A DNA stretch of 36,304 nucleotides from Ascoidea tarda (nom. inval.). Its lineage: Eukaryota; Ascomycota; Saccharomycetes; Ascoideales; Ascoideaceae. Position 1 is the first letter of the stretch. Each line of letters begins with the position of its first letter. Made by a program: the position numbers and the translations under genes. The notes beneath the pieces were generated by a model. It searched no databases and had not been told where the DNA came from. It saw only the letters and a program-made list of their open reading frames with translations. The stretch is from NCBI GenBank assembly GCA_030560485.1, contig JAKTTS010000104.1, positions 1 to 36,304 of the forward strand, written 5' to 3'. Positions 27,774 to 36,304 of this stretch are shown here, one piece after another.

Positions 27774-29411
27774 ATGAACAACAACCATCTTTCTCCTATA
27801 CAGTCGCCCTTTGACTTTGCTGGCTTGAACCAGATTCCCCATCATCTTCAACGCAGCAACAGCAGCAACAGGAACGCCAATATTCCCAACACCAACACCA
27901 CCAACACCAACACCAACACCAACACCAACACCAACACCAAAACCTCTCCAAGCAACAACATGAATCCCAACAACCCAAACAATTACAACAACTTCAACAA
28001 CCTCTTATCTCCCCAGTTCAATCCCATTTCCAATAACTTGCTGGACTTGCCTATAAACTACTCGTTGAATTCTCCTCAAATTAACCCTCAATCTTTTAAC
28101 CCAAACCACATCAACAATAATTTTAATCAAAACAACAATTTCCAAAATAATTTTCAAAATTTGAACCAGTTGGATGATTTTGATAATTTTGGTTTAACTA
28201 CAATCAACTCAAATGATAATAATAATAACAACGCCAATAATAACAATAATGGCAATAACATTAATAGCCATTTTAACAACTTAAATTCAAATAATTCTCC
28301 CTCAATTCCTATTCAATTTAATTTCAACAATCAAAACAACAACAATAATAATAATAATAATAACAATAACAATAACAATAATCAAAACTTCAATAGCTAT
28401 CAAAGCCCTCAACCTATCATGAACAACCCAAATAACCTATCCGACATGTACTTCAATTACTTATCGCCTCCCCACGACTCTAAAAACATCAACATAAACT
28501 TCAATGCTAATCCTCAAAACAAACTATCTTATTTTAATAACAACAATAACAATAACAACAACTCAATCACAAACAACATCCTATCTCCCTCTTCTTACGG
28601 TGGCTCCTTAGATGTCCATTCTCCATATCCTGATCCTTCCTCTTTTGACGCCCTAAAATCTCCAACTTTGAGGTCCCCTGCTACTAACTCACTTTCAATG
28701 AGATCTTCCTCTTTACAACAAAAACAACCCCTAACTAAAGAGGAAAAATTAAGAAGAAGAAGGGAATTTCATAATGCCGTTGAAAGAAAAAGAAGAGATA
28801 ACATCAAATTCAGAATCAAAGAATTAAGTACTTTAGTACCAAAGTCTCTATTAGCCTACGATGATAATGGTAAAGAAATTAAACCAAATAAAGCAATAAT
28901 CCTAAATAAAACCGTAGATTACATCAACCATTTACATCAAGTTATGAAAAGTCAAAAAGAAAGAGAATTAGATATTGTGGCCAAAATTAAAGAACTAAAG
29001 GATTTGCCAATCCCAAATTTAGATTTGAATAGTAATAACAATAATAATAACAACAATCATAATATCAATAATAACAGTAACAATAGCAATGTTAATAACA
29101 ATAACATGCTCAGCAATAATGGTCTTGACTCTATTAACATCAATCCTCAAAATGAGGATTTATTATCTGCTTTTGCATTTGATGCTTTTAATGACTCGAA
29201 CCAATCTAAATTTTCAAACAATCAAAATTTAAATTTAAACTTGAACCAACTTAACCAAAATTCAGCCTCAAACTCATATTCGAATTCAAATTTAATGCCA
29301 AATCAAAATATAAACCCAATTCAAAACCAGAACCACAACCAAAACCAAAATCAGAACCCAAATGAATATTGGTATAATGAAATATCAATGGATATGAAAA
29401 ATTTTTATTAA
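27774..29411 (+). CDS. RTG3: bHLH retrograde-response transcription factor Rtg3
   Basis: Rtg3 pairs with Rtg1 at GTCAC R-boxes to induce TCA-cycle and peroxisomal genes when mitochondria fail or TORC1 is low. This protein is 545 aa (S. cerevisiae 486). The bHLH spans about 322-395. Its basic region REFHNAVERKRRDNIKFRIKE holds the E-box-reading His, Glu and Arg. Then come LVPKSLLAYDDNGKEIKPNK, a loop signature specific to Rtg3, and helix 2 AIILNKTVDYINHLHQVM, followed by a short heptad-like stretch. The rest is Asn/Gln-rich, with an NT repeat near 41-58 and poly-Asn runs. The frame is open from a TTG at 27762 but the first ATG is 27774. In S. cerevisiae RTG3 (YBL103C) lies next to SEA4 and PKC1; here it is about 14 kb away. 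Confidence 0.93.
   Translation: MNNNHLSPIQSPFDFAGLNQIPHHLQRSNSSNRNANIPNTNTTNTNTNTNTNTNTKTSPSNNMNPNNPNNYNNFNNLLSPQFNPISNNLLDLPINYSLNSPQINPQSFNPNHINNNFNQNNNFQNNFQNLNQLDDFDNFGLTTINSNDNNNNNANNNNNGNNINSHFNNLNSNNSPSIPIQFNFNNQNNNNNNNNNNNNNNNNQNFNSYQSPQPIMNNPNNLSDMYFNYLSPPHDSKNININFNANPQNKLSYFNNNNNNNNNSITNNILSPSSYGGSLDVHSPYPDPSSFDALKSPTLRSPATNSLSMRSSSLQQKQPLTKEEKLRRRREFHNAVERKRRDNIKFRIKELSTLVPKSLLAYDDNGKEIKPNKAIILNKTVDYINHLHQVMKSQKERELDIVAKIKELKDLPIPNLDLNSNNNNNNNNHNINNNSNNSNVNNNNMLSNNGLDSININPQNEDLLSAFAFDAFNDSNQSKFSNNQNLNLNLNQLNQNSASNSYSNSNLMPNQNINPIQNQNHNQNQNQNPNEYWYNEISMDMKNFY
27886..27947 (+). repeat. (CCAACA)n coding array in RTG3
   Basis: About ten CCAACA hexamers encode Asn-Thr repeats near the Rtg3 N-terminus. 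The array is nearly pure at DNA level. Confidence 0.85.
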
Positions 29412-30373
29412 TGATGTTATTTTTTTTGTTATATCTTTATAGTGTTCAAACATTTTTATAAATTTTATAATCTTTATATTTTTTGTTTTTTTCTCGTTTT
29501 TATATTTTTCTTGATTATACGTTAAATTTTCATTATCTTTCTTCTTCCATTATATTATTGATCATATCCTTTTTTTTATTTTGGTTTTTTGTTACTCCTT
29601 TCTTTTTATCGATTGTGTAATGTTTTTTATTTACATCCTTATATATATTGTTACGCTTCTAATGTTTTATTTTATTTAATTTTTTCTTGCCTTATTTTTT
29701 CTGATCTGATCTAATTTGATCTAATTTGATCTAATTTGATCTAATTTGATCTTTTTTTTTTGTTTTAATGCTTTTTATCTTTACCTTATTTCTTTAATTT
29801 TAATTATATTAAATATATATCCTTATATTTTTTAAATTCAACTTTAATCTTGTCTCATTCATCATATATTCGTTTTTCTTGGCCTTTTATTATTATTATT
29901 ATTCAATAAATACATACTTATATATATTTCATTACTATAGTACAAAAACCACTTTTAAATCTTATTACTTAGTAGTATTAATAGAATGTTTAAAAAAAAA
30001 ATATCAAGAGCTATCAAAATTTTCTAATCAATTATTAAAAGCCAAAAAAAGCCAAAAAAAGCTAAAACAAAACAGAAACTTTCAAACTAACAATACATGA
30101 TTTGCACAGAATACAAAAGAATCAATTAAATATGTATCAAACTATCAAAATTATCAAATGAGAAATCATAGAAAATAAAACTAAACATGAATATCGAAAC
30201 CATCATCACTGTATGTATAATCAAACAAAAAAAATAATGAAAATGAAAATGAGAATAAGATAATAAACCTTTAGCAACAGGCTTTTCAAAAAAATAAAGA
30301 TAGAAATAAATCAACAAATAAAAACAAAAAATAAAAAGAATAAAATCTTATAAACAAAACCAAAAACCTTTTA
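29412..30373. other. Convergent AT-rich spacer, RTG3 / AFF-like gene
   Basis: About 960 bp of very AT-rich sequence between converging genes. It contains a decamer array (29703-29750) and AGCCAAAAAA units (about 30040-30065). Short frames code only for Tyr/Lys/Asn runs, and the longest, at 29879, starts from TTG. I see no gene. Confidence 0.55.
29703..29750. repeat. 10-bp CTAATTTGAT tandem array
   Basis: Four identical CTAATTTGAT units (29711-29750) preceded by CTGATCTGAT. It is followed by a T run of about ten. Confidence 0.9.
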
Positions 30374-32887
30374 TTATGAACTATTTCTTTTATTATCAAA
30401 AGACCAATTAAAATTTTTTATGCTCTCTAATTTAACCCATTCATTAATTATGGAATAAGAATAAGCACAAACTTGTTGTAAACTCAAATAATTATTAAAT
30501 GGTAAATAAAAATAATCATCAGGAGGATTTTGATTGCCATCATTATTTTTATTGTCAAAAAAATCAATCATGCTAATAGTATTTTTACCATTAAATTTTA
30601 AAACTTGAATATGTTTATGATATTGAGATTGAAAATTTGAGTTTCTATGAAATGTTTGAGGAAATTTTCTTTCGAGAAGATTGAAATTTAAAAACTCTTC
30701 ACCCAATAACAAATATTTTTTAGAACTGTTTGAGTATGATAACAAAATCGGCATTAAGCTTATAAACTTATCATTGATCTCTTCAAGTTCTTCTTTTTCC
30801 TCACTTCTTCTTTGTTTAATATTTCTCAATTCTTCTTGTCTTTTAACCAATCTAGTTGTTCTTTGTGAAATTAAACATCTCATATGCTCAAGTATCGCAG
30901 ATTTAATTTGGTAACAAAGGCCTAAAATTCCAGAGTGAATAATGTCTCCTTTTGATTTAATAAAATGAATAATTCCATCAATAAGAAGTGGTAATGATTT
31001 CCAGTTTTTTTCGCTTGGTAATCTTTTTTCAAAATTTAGAGCTCTTTCATCATAATTATAAGCTATTATATAAGTCAATATAACATCTAAGCTGGATGAT
31101 ATAAATAATAGAAAGTTTTTGTTGTTTGGAGGCAATGCGGTTTTAATTCTATCAACTTCTGCTTTTTTTTGTTTTGCCTTTTCAAACCAATATTTTTTTT
31201 TATTTAATAAAATACTACGAGTTGAATCTTTATTTTCAAAATTCCTTTCTCCTCTTGAAACTGACGAGATCGAGTTAGTTGGAGAACTAACAGCAGTAAT
31301 GTTTCTTAGATTATTATTTATGTTTGGAGTCAAGTTTGGATTCGAATAAGAAAAATCCCTTTCTTTGAGGTTTTCTTTATATCTTTCTTTGGATATATCC
31401 TTGGGTTGATCTTTAGGTCTTTCTTTAAATTTTTCCTTTGGTTTATCTTTTATTTTTTCTCTTTGTCTATCCTTTGTATTTTCTTTTAAAATTAAATTTT
31501 CCTTTTCAATTATTTTTGGTCTAAGTCTTTCTTTTTGTTTCATGTCTTTAGATTTTTCTATAAGCTTATCAATAAATTTATCAGTAGATTTTTCTTTGTC
31601 TTTAATATTGAGACTATTGTTAAGAGTATTATTAATAGCATTGCTTTTGCCATTGTTATTATTTTCTCTCACTGAATTTATATGAATTGGGGATAATAAA
31701 CCGGATTTAATTCCAATATTTTTGTTATCATTATTATTAGTATCAAAAGAATTATTGTTTGATACATTATTGAGATTAGATTGTGAAATTGAAAGTTTAC
31801 GTTTTTGCAATTGAGATTGGAATTGAGACTGAGGTTGAGATTGAGGTTGAAGTGGTTTTGAAATTGGTTGTTTTAAGTTTGTAAAAGAAGATGTTTTTTT
31901 CGTTGAAGGTAAGGATTTTTTTGACTCTTGGTCTGTATTGTTGTTCGATTTAGTAGAGTTTTTATTTTTTATTGTTGATAATTTTGAAGGGGATATATAT
32001 AGTATTACTTTTAAGGATTTATTATGAATATTTAAGACGTATCTGTTTTTATTTATTTTAGTATTTGGAATGTTGTTAAAATTTATTAGATTTTTTTCCA
32101 GATTGGAAACTTTTATTATCTTTTTAGGTAGAGGATGAATAATAATATTATTTGAATTGTTATTATTATTGAGAGTAAAGTTATTTGCGTTATTATTATT
32201 CGGAGAATTAAATATAGAAGGAATAGTTGGAGATAAAATTTTAGGTAAATCGTCGTCATCAGAATCCGATATGTCATTTTGATTTGGGTTTATAGATAAT
32301 TTCAATTTTGAACTTATTTTTCGTAGTTTTCTCTTTTCATTGTTGTTATTATGATTGAAATTTCTGTTGAAATTGTTGGACAAGGATGATTTATTGTTAT
32401 TTCTGCCACTGATATCGTCGTCAGGTATATCTAATATATTTTTAGTCCAAGGGGGTAAGGTTGGAGATAATATTGGAGGTAATGAGCCATTTTTATTAAA
32501 ATTTTGCAAAGTTTTTTCAAGGTCCCAAGTTGAGTTTGAGGAAACAATAGGAGATTTTGTTGGTGTTATGGGAGTTATTATATGGTTATTTTTAGTAATA
32601 TTCGAGGTGTTGTTGGGATTTGAATTAAGATTGGTAGGTTTATTATGAGTTGAATTTTCATGAGGATTTAGGTTATTTGTGATTATGGGCTGTAAATTAT
32701 TTGTATTGTTATTTGAATTTTGATTGTTAATTAGATTATTATTATTGATGCTGCTGTTGAAATTCTGAGTGTTATTCTGGTTATTGTTTTTATTTTTTAA
32801 ATCTAGTCTTTTTCTATATTTTGCTAAGGCTTTAGCGTTGTTATTTGAGGATGAAGCAGTTGTTGTAGAGCCAAATATGGTAGACAT
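30374..32887 (-). CDS. Disordered protein with ILSPT motifs and AFF-like C-terminal helical domain
   Basis: An 837-aa protein starting at a clear ATG. The N-terminal two thirds are Asn/Ser-rich and disordered, but hold two matching motifs: LPPILSPTLPPW (about 138-150) and DDDLPKILSPTIPS (about 212-226). A Lys/Glu/Arg-rich charged stretch with KDKPKEKFKERPKD-type repeats spans about 440-515. From about 564 the sequence is well ordered and helical: KKKYWFEKAKQKKAEVDR, then SSLDVILTYIIAYNYDERA, LPSEKNWKSLPLLIDGIIHF and GILGLCYQIKSAILEHMRCL. The order of these helices resembles the C-terminal homology domain of AF4/FMR2 proteins (YxxEAKKLKHxAD..., ...ALCYRCLALLYWRM), as in the fission-yeast ELL-binding factor. 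If so it would be a super-elongation-complex scaffold in the nucleus. This is remembered similarity only; the gene itself is secure, its function is not. Confidence 0.75.
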   Translation of the reverse strand: MSTIFGSTTTASSSNNNAKALAKYRKRLDLKNKNNNQNNTQNFNSSINNNNLINNQNSNNNTNNLQPIITNNLNPHENSTHNKPTNLNSNPNNTSNITKNNHIITPITPTKSPIVSSNSTWDLEKTLQNFNKNGSLPPILSPTLPPWTKNILDIPDDDISGRNNNKSSLSNNFNRNFNHNNNNEKRKLRKISSKLKLSINPNQNDISDSDDDDLPKILSPTIPSIFNSPNNNNANNFTLNNNNNSNNIIIHPLPKKIIKVSNLEKNLINFNNIPNTKINKNRYVLNIHNKSLKVILYISPSKLSTIKNKNSTKSNNNTDQESKKSLPSTKKTSSFTNLKQPISKPLQPQSQPQSQFQSQLQKRKLSISQSNLNNVSNNNSFDTNNNDNKNIGIKSGLLSPIHINSVRENNNNGKSNAINNTLNNSLNIKDKEKSTDKFIDKLIEKSKDMKQKERLRPKIIEKENLILKENTKDRQREKIKDKPKEKFKERPKDQPKDISKERYKENLKERDFSYSNPNLTPNINNNLRNITAVSSPTNSISSVSRGERNFENKDSTRSILLNKKKYWFEKAKQKKAEVDRIKTALPPNNKNFLLFISSSLDVILTYIIAYNYDERALNFEKRLPSEKNWKSLPLLIDGIIHFIKSKGDIIHSGILGLCYQIKSAILEHMRCLISQRTTRLVKRQEELRNIKQRRSEEKEELEEINDKFISLMPILLSYSNSSKKYLLLGEEFLNFNLLERKFPQTFHRNSNFQSQYHKHIQVLKFNGKNTISMIDFFDNKNNDGNQNPPDDYFYLPFNNYLSLQQVCAYSYSIINEWVKLESIKNFNWSFDNKRNSS

Positions 32888-33217
32888 GGCAAATAAACAT
32901 CTATTTTGCTGTGATAAAGTGGTGCAAAAGAGGTAAAATAGATGAGAAAAAGATTGATTGGTCTATATAAGGGATTATTTATGAAATGGTTATTTATGAA
33001 AGGATGTATCTAGAATTTAGAATAAAAAAGCTGAATATATCTGGAACCTAAAAGAGAAAGAGGGAACTCACCGGGTAACACACGCCCATCTAGCAATATT
33101 TCAGCAGGGTTCTGCATGTATCTGCAGGAGTTCGCAGGAGTTCGCAGAATCTGATGTTGTGGATTTTATGAGTTTTATGGAGAAATATTGTTTACAATTT
33201 TGGCAACAGCAGCAGAT
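32888..33217. promoter_or_regulatory. Promoter of the AFF-like gene / 3' end of the AGC kinase gene
   Basis: A 330-bp spacer between two minus-strand genes. It includes a tandem of GCAGGAGTTC (about 33124-33143) and a duplicated TTATTTATGAAA (about 32978-33001). No gene is seen. Confidence 0.45.
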
Positions 33218-34555
33218 CTAGTCCAAGTAGTTGTCTGTGGTGTAGGAGAAGTTGCGAAAGTGCATAGGTCTATCAAATGGGTTGTCAGGGTCGCTTTGGG
33301 GGTTGTTGTAGGCGTTGAGATTCATTGCAATGTTGTTTGAGCCGTTGGAAGGAGAGGTGGAGAAAGGGACAGTGAGGGAAAGCAGCATTTGTGTGAACAG
33401 AGAGTCAAAGTTTTCAGCAAGAATGGGGTCAGTGATAATAGGAACAATAGGAGGTGTCAAGGAAAGGTGATTGTTTTCGATGGTGTTCCAGTCAATGTAC
33501 CTGAAAAAGCGATGTTTTTTTAACTGGTCAACCTTTGCGTCGTTCATTCTCTTTGTGGGGTTTTTCTGCAACAATTTGCTGAGAAGGTCCTTCGCATCGA
33601 GTGACAAGTAGAAGGGATATTTTATTTTTTTGGACTTAATGACCTTGTCGATAATCTTCTTGTTGTTGTTGCCGAGAAAGGGAGGAGAGCCAGTGAGAAG
33701 ATCATAGACCACACATCCCAAGGACCAGTAATCGACAGAGTTGTCGTAAGGCTTTCCCATAAGTATCTCTGGAGCCATGTACTGAGGGGTGCCAGTAAGA
33801 GTGTTGCATTTATCGGTGGAATGAGCACCGGCAGTGTTCTCGTTGATGAATTTGGAGAGACCAAAATCAGTCAAGACTAGATGGCCATTTTGATTGAGAA
33901 GACAGTTTTCAGGCTTCAAGTCTCTGTAAACAATTCCGATTTTTTGGTGCAAGTGGATCAAAGCAAGCAACATCTCAGCGACATAGAAACTAGCATTTCT
34001 TTCACTCAAGATTCTTTGTTTTTGTAAATGGCTAAACAACTCACCACCTTGTAGATATTCCAAAATAAAGTAGATTTTATTGGAGTCCTGAAACGTATAG
34101 TAGAGCTTAACAAGAAATGGGTTGTAGTCATTATTATTAATGTTATCATTTAAGTTGCTTGATTTTTTCAAAATTTCATTTTCATTGATGATTCGCTCAA
34201 CATTTTTGGAGTTATCGAGAATGATGCTCTTTTTGAGCTGTTTCTGAGCAAAAAGCCTCCCAGTGAGCTTCTCACGAACTAGCAAAACCTTTCCAAAGGA
34301 GCCCTTCCCCAAAACCTTTATGGGCTGAAAGTCGTCTGGGCCAGGTTTGTATGTAGAAGCAGTATCAGCATCAGCAGCAGCGAGCAGCAAGTTGGCCAAA
34401 GCCAGGCCTAGCTTGGAGATGGGACCAGAACCAGTACGCGACGTCTCATTCATTCCAGCAAAGTCAGCAGTGCCAGCAGAGTCAGCAAAGTCAGCAGTCG
34501 GCACAGAACCACCTTCTTCTCCAGGAGAAGCACAGACACCATCTTTCAACCTCAT
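33218..34555 (-). CDS. YPK3: AGC kinase of the S6K/Ypk3 type
   Basis: A Ser/Thr kinase; in S. cerevisiae Ypk3 is the TORC1-dependent kinase of ribosomal protein S6. It is 445 aa from the first ATG (34555); the frame extends two codons further only through GTG. The kinase domain spans about 76-345: GKGSFGKV, AQK with Lys105, VYRDLKPEN, LTDFGLSK, activation loop NTLTGTPQYMAPEIL and SVDYWSLGCVVYDLLTG. An Asn-rich insertion lies in the N-lobe (about 126-138). The C-tail has AENFDS-L-FTQM and a hydrophobic motif FRNFSY with Ser437, a TOR-type site. The N-terminus is GC-rich with an ADFA...TADFA repeat. CTG codons occur only outside the catalytic domain. Other AGC families (Sch9, Ypk1) fit less well because there is no C2 or long N-terminus. 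Confidence 0.78.
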   Translation of the reverse strand: MRLKDGVCASPGEEGGSVPTADFADSAGTADFAGMNETSRTGSGPISKLGLALANLLLAAADADTASTYKPGPDDFQPIKVLGKGSFGKVLLVREKLTGRLFAQKQLKKSIILDNSKNVERIINENEILKKSSNLNDNINNNDYNPFLVKLYYTFQDSNKIYFILEYLQGGELFSHLQKQRILSERNASFYVAEMLLALIHLHQKIGIVYRDLKPENCLLNQNGHLVLTDFGLSKFINENTAGAHSTDKCNTLTGTPQYMAPEILMGKPYDNSVDYWSLGCVVYDLLTGSPPFLGNNNKKIIDKVIKSKKIKYPFYLSLDAKDLLSKLLQKNPTKRMNDAKVDQLKKHRFFRYIDWNTIENNHLSLTPPIVPIITDPILAENFDSLFTQMLLSLTVPFSTSPSNGSNNIAMNLNAYNNPQSDPDNPFDRPMHFRNFSYTTDNYLD

Positions 34556-34789
34556 CTCCACGCCCGATGCGGCAGGGCCCTTCTTTGGGCTTGTAATGCG
34601 TCATGTGATGTTGGTCTTTTGAGGCACGACCCGATGCGAATATCAGGTGCTCTTCCGAAACATTTTTGGAGAAGAGAAAGAGAAGAAAGAGGAAGAGAAG
34701 GAAAAGAAGAAAGAGAATAAGAAAGAGAAAAAGCACCAACTATCTTCAAGGTTTGTATATTCATCTACTAATCTGTTTTTCTTCTAGCC
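34556..34789. promoter_or_regulatory. Divergent promoter, YPK3-like / THP3-like, with polypurine tract
   Basis: A 234-bp divergent promoter. A 50-bp uninterrupted purine run (34668-34717) continues, after one T, to 34733. Just before the THP3-like ATG are TACTAAT (34766-34772) and a pyrimidine-rich TTTTTCTTCTAG ending at 34787, the 3' part of what looks like an intron. Confidence 0.55.
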
Positions 34790-36248
34790 ATGTCGCAGCA
34801 CAACCAATTGTACTACAACACCATCCAGCCACGAACCTCGCTCCATTCCCTGACCAATCCAGCTCCAGCTTCTGCTTCCTTTGACACCATTTCCTCCAGC
34901 TCCATCACCATCACCACCAACAATGCAAGTTCAACTCTAAACCCCAGCCCAAACCCCAAAGATCCCAATTCCAGTCCCATCTCAGATCCAAACCAAACCA
35001 AAAACAAAACTGAAGGTTTCCCAGATTCTTTACAAAATTTCTCAATGGCTTGTTTCAATATGGTTGATGCTTTTAATTTTAATGAGTTCCAAAAACTGGA
35101 AATGCAATCTCAATTAAAAAATTTGATCTTAAAAGCAATAAAAGAGAAAAAAATGTGGTTAAATAACTGGGAAATTCAAACTTTGCCAATTTTTAATAGC
35201 TATATTCATAGTAATTTTAAGTCTAACGATTTACAGTTGGTTTATGATTTAGAAAAAAAATTAATCAAAGATAATGATACCCATACCAATATTAGCAACA
35301 TTGACAAAAGCTCAATTAATGCAAATAATAAAAGACCCATTCGAGATGATATCACATCTTCGCCGCAATCTGATAATCATCTTTATCTAAGTGAAGAGAA
35401 AAAAAAGAGAAGATTGGAAAGATTTGCAACAAATAATAATCTAAATAACCCCATCTTCCAAAACCAGCAACAACAAACAGCAACAACTTTTAAACTTGAC
35501 CCTTATAAACACTTTCAAAAGGAATCTGAGGAAATTAACCCTAAAAACCTAACTCCCATTGTCGGTTTAAATACAAACCTAGAGAAAAATTATTACAACT
35601 CTTCTTCAACCATCCTCCCAACCCAAGTTAGACCTTTAAAAATCTTAAACCAAACTTTTAATCTACTACTTGAAAAATTCAATTCAAATAATAACAAAAT
35701 CAACAATAATAAACCAAATATTCCTTATAACTATTTTTGGAACCAATTTAAATCAATGAGACAGGATCTAACTGTCCAATCAATTCAAAATGAACTAACT
35801 AAAAACGTTTATGAAACTCATTCAAAGATTGCAATTTTAAATAATGATTTAAATGAATTTAAATCTTGCTTAACCAGTTTAAAATCAATTTATTCCACTT
35901 TACCAAACGATTTAAGTAAATTCGAATACTTATCCTATCGAATTCTTTATTTTATTTTAATTGAAAATTTCTCAGAAATATCGAAAATTAGACTATCTTT
36001 AAATCAGTCAAACGTTAAAAAAATTCACATTTTTAACACCCATTACTACTTTATCTCAATTTCTTTAGAATTATCCCACTATATTTATACAAATAACTAC
36101 CATGCCTTTTTCAAGTTGTATTCAAATTTAGTCAATCAAAATTATAAATTCAATAAATTATTGAAAACAAATATCCCAAAAGATATTGAAGTTTTTGTTA
36201 AAATTTATAATAATAATTTCACCTATAACGAAAATGACCCCAACAACA

Positions 36249-36304
<56 letters not shown>
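34790..36304 (+). CDS. THP3: SAC3/PCI-domain protein Thp3-like, 3' end beyond the window
   Basis: Thp3 works with Csn12 in transcription elongation and mRNA maturation; its human relative is LENG8. The frame from ATG 34790 stays open for 505 codons to the window edge, so the gene is partial. The first 90 residues are Ser/Pro/Asn-rich. Then come a helical region (FNFNEFQKLEMQSQLKNLI), a basic EEKKKRRLERF motif (about 201-212), and the SAC3-domain signatures LTPIVGLNTNLEKNYY (about 252), VRPLKILNQTFNLL, NYFWNQFKSMRQDLTVQSIQ and VYETHSKIAIL (about 312-348). The window ends in a poly-Asn run coded by (AAT)18. A leader intron may end two bases before the ATG. Sac3 itself is the main alternative but lacks the QFKSMRQDLTVQ wording. 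Confidence 0.8.
36251..36304 (+). repeat. (AAT)18 coding microsatellite at the window edge
   Basis: Eighteen perfect AAT units, in frame with the THP3-like gene as poly-Asn, reach the last base. The true length is unknown because the window stops inside it. Confidence 0.9.

Noticed and set aside
29879-30100. 73-codon Tyr/Lys-rich frame between RTG3 and the AFF-like gene
   Set aside because: Starts at TTG in very AT-rich convergent spacer and shows only low-complexity sequence.

Overview
This window is nuclear DNA of a budding yeast (Saccharomycotina). It is AT-rich and gene-dense. Proteins carry long Asn, Ser and Gln tracts, introns are rare (one clear case), and most products match single S. 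cerevisiae proteins. CTG codons are almost absent from conserved domains. Where they occur at alignable positions (the C-tail of the YPK3-like kinase, the N-terminal part of THP3) the family has polar residues. That hints at a CUG-reassigned lineage (CUG-Ser, e.g. Ascoidea/Saccharomycopsis or Candida/Debaryomyces types; Ala is not excluded), but it is inference. I saw no transposon, retroelement, CRISPR array, rRNA or convincing tRNA.

Layout. 333-4874 (+) THO2, the THO mRNP-biogenesis scaffold. 4951-6261 (-) a predicted mitochondrial membrane protein I could not name. 6531-10466 (-) PKC1 and 10727-14031 (-) SEA4, the latter with an 80-nt intron; these two are also neighbours, in the same order and orientation, in S. 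cerevisiae (YBL105C-YBL104C). 14926-17409 (-) a BEM1-type polarity scaffold with one SH3 domain. 19078-20247 (+) an unrecognised Ser/Asn-rich protein. 21667-22524 (+) an aldo-keto reductase of the YJR096W type. 24518-26254 (+) a PCL1/PCL2-type Pho85 cyclin. 26759-27202 (-) HNT1, divergent from 27774-29411 (+) RTG3. 30374-32887 (-) a disordered protein with two ILSPT motifs and a C-terminal helical region that resembles the AF4/FMR2 C-terminal homology domain. 33218-34555 (-) an S6K/Ypk3-type AGC kinase, divergent from a THP3-like gene starting at 34790 (+) that runs off the window inside an (AAT)n run.

Themes. THO2 and THP3 act in transcription elongation and mRNP assembly. PKC1 and BEM1 act in cell-wall signalling and polarity. 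SEA4, RTG3 and the Ypk3-like kinase all lie on TORC1 circuitry. No operon logic applies; these are independent eukaryotic genes. The richest non-coding signal is the CpG-rich HNT1/RTG3 divergent promoter, which holds three CACGTG boxes and a GTCAC R-box within about 50 bp. Other points of note are domain loss in Pkc1 (one distorted C1 instead of two) and Bem1 (first SH3 absent), many 5-12 bp tandem arrays in promoters, and several putative leader introns. I found no clearly new biological system; the best leads are the CTG-codon pattern, the AFF-like gene, the domain losses and the RTG3 promoter.
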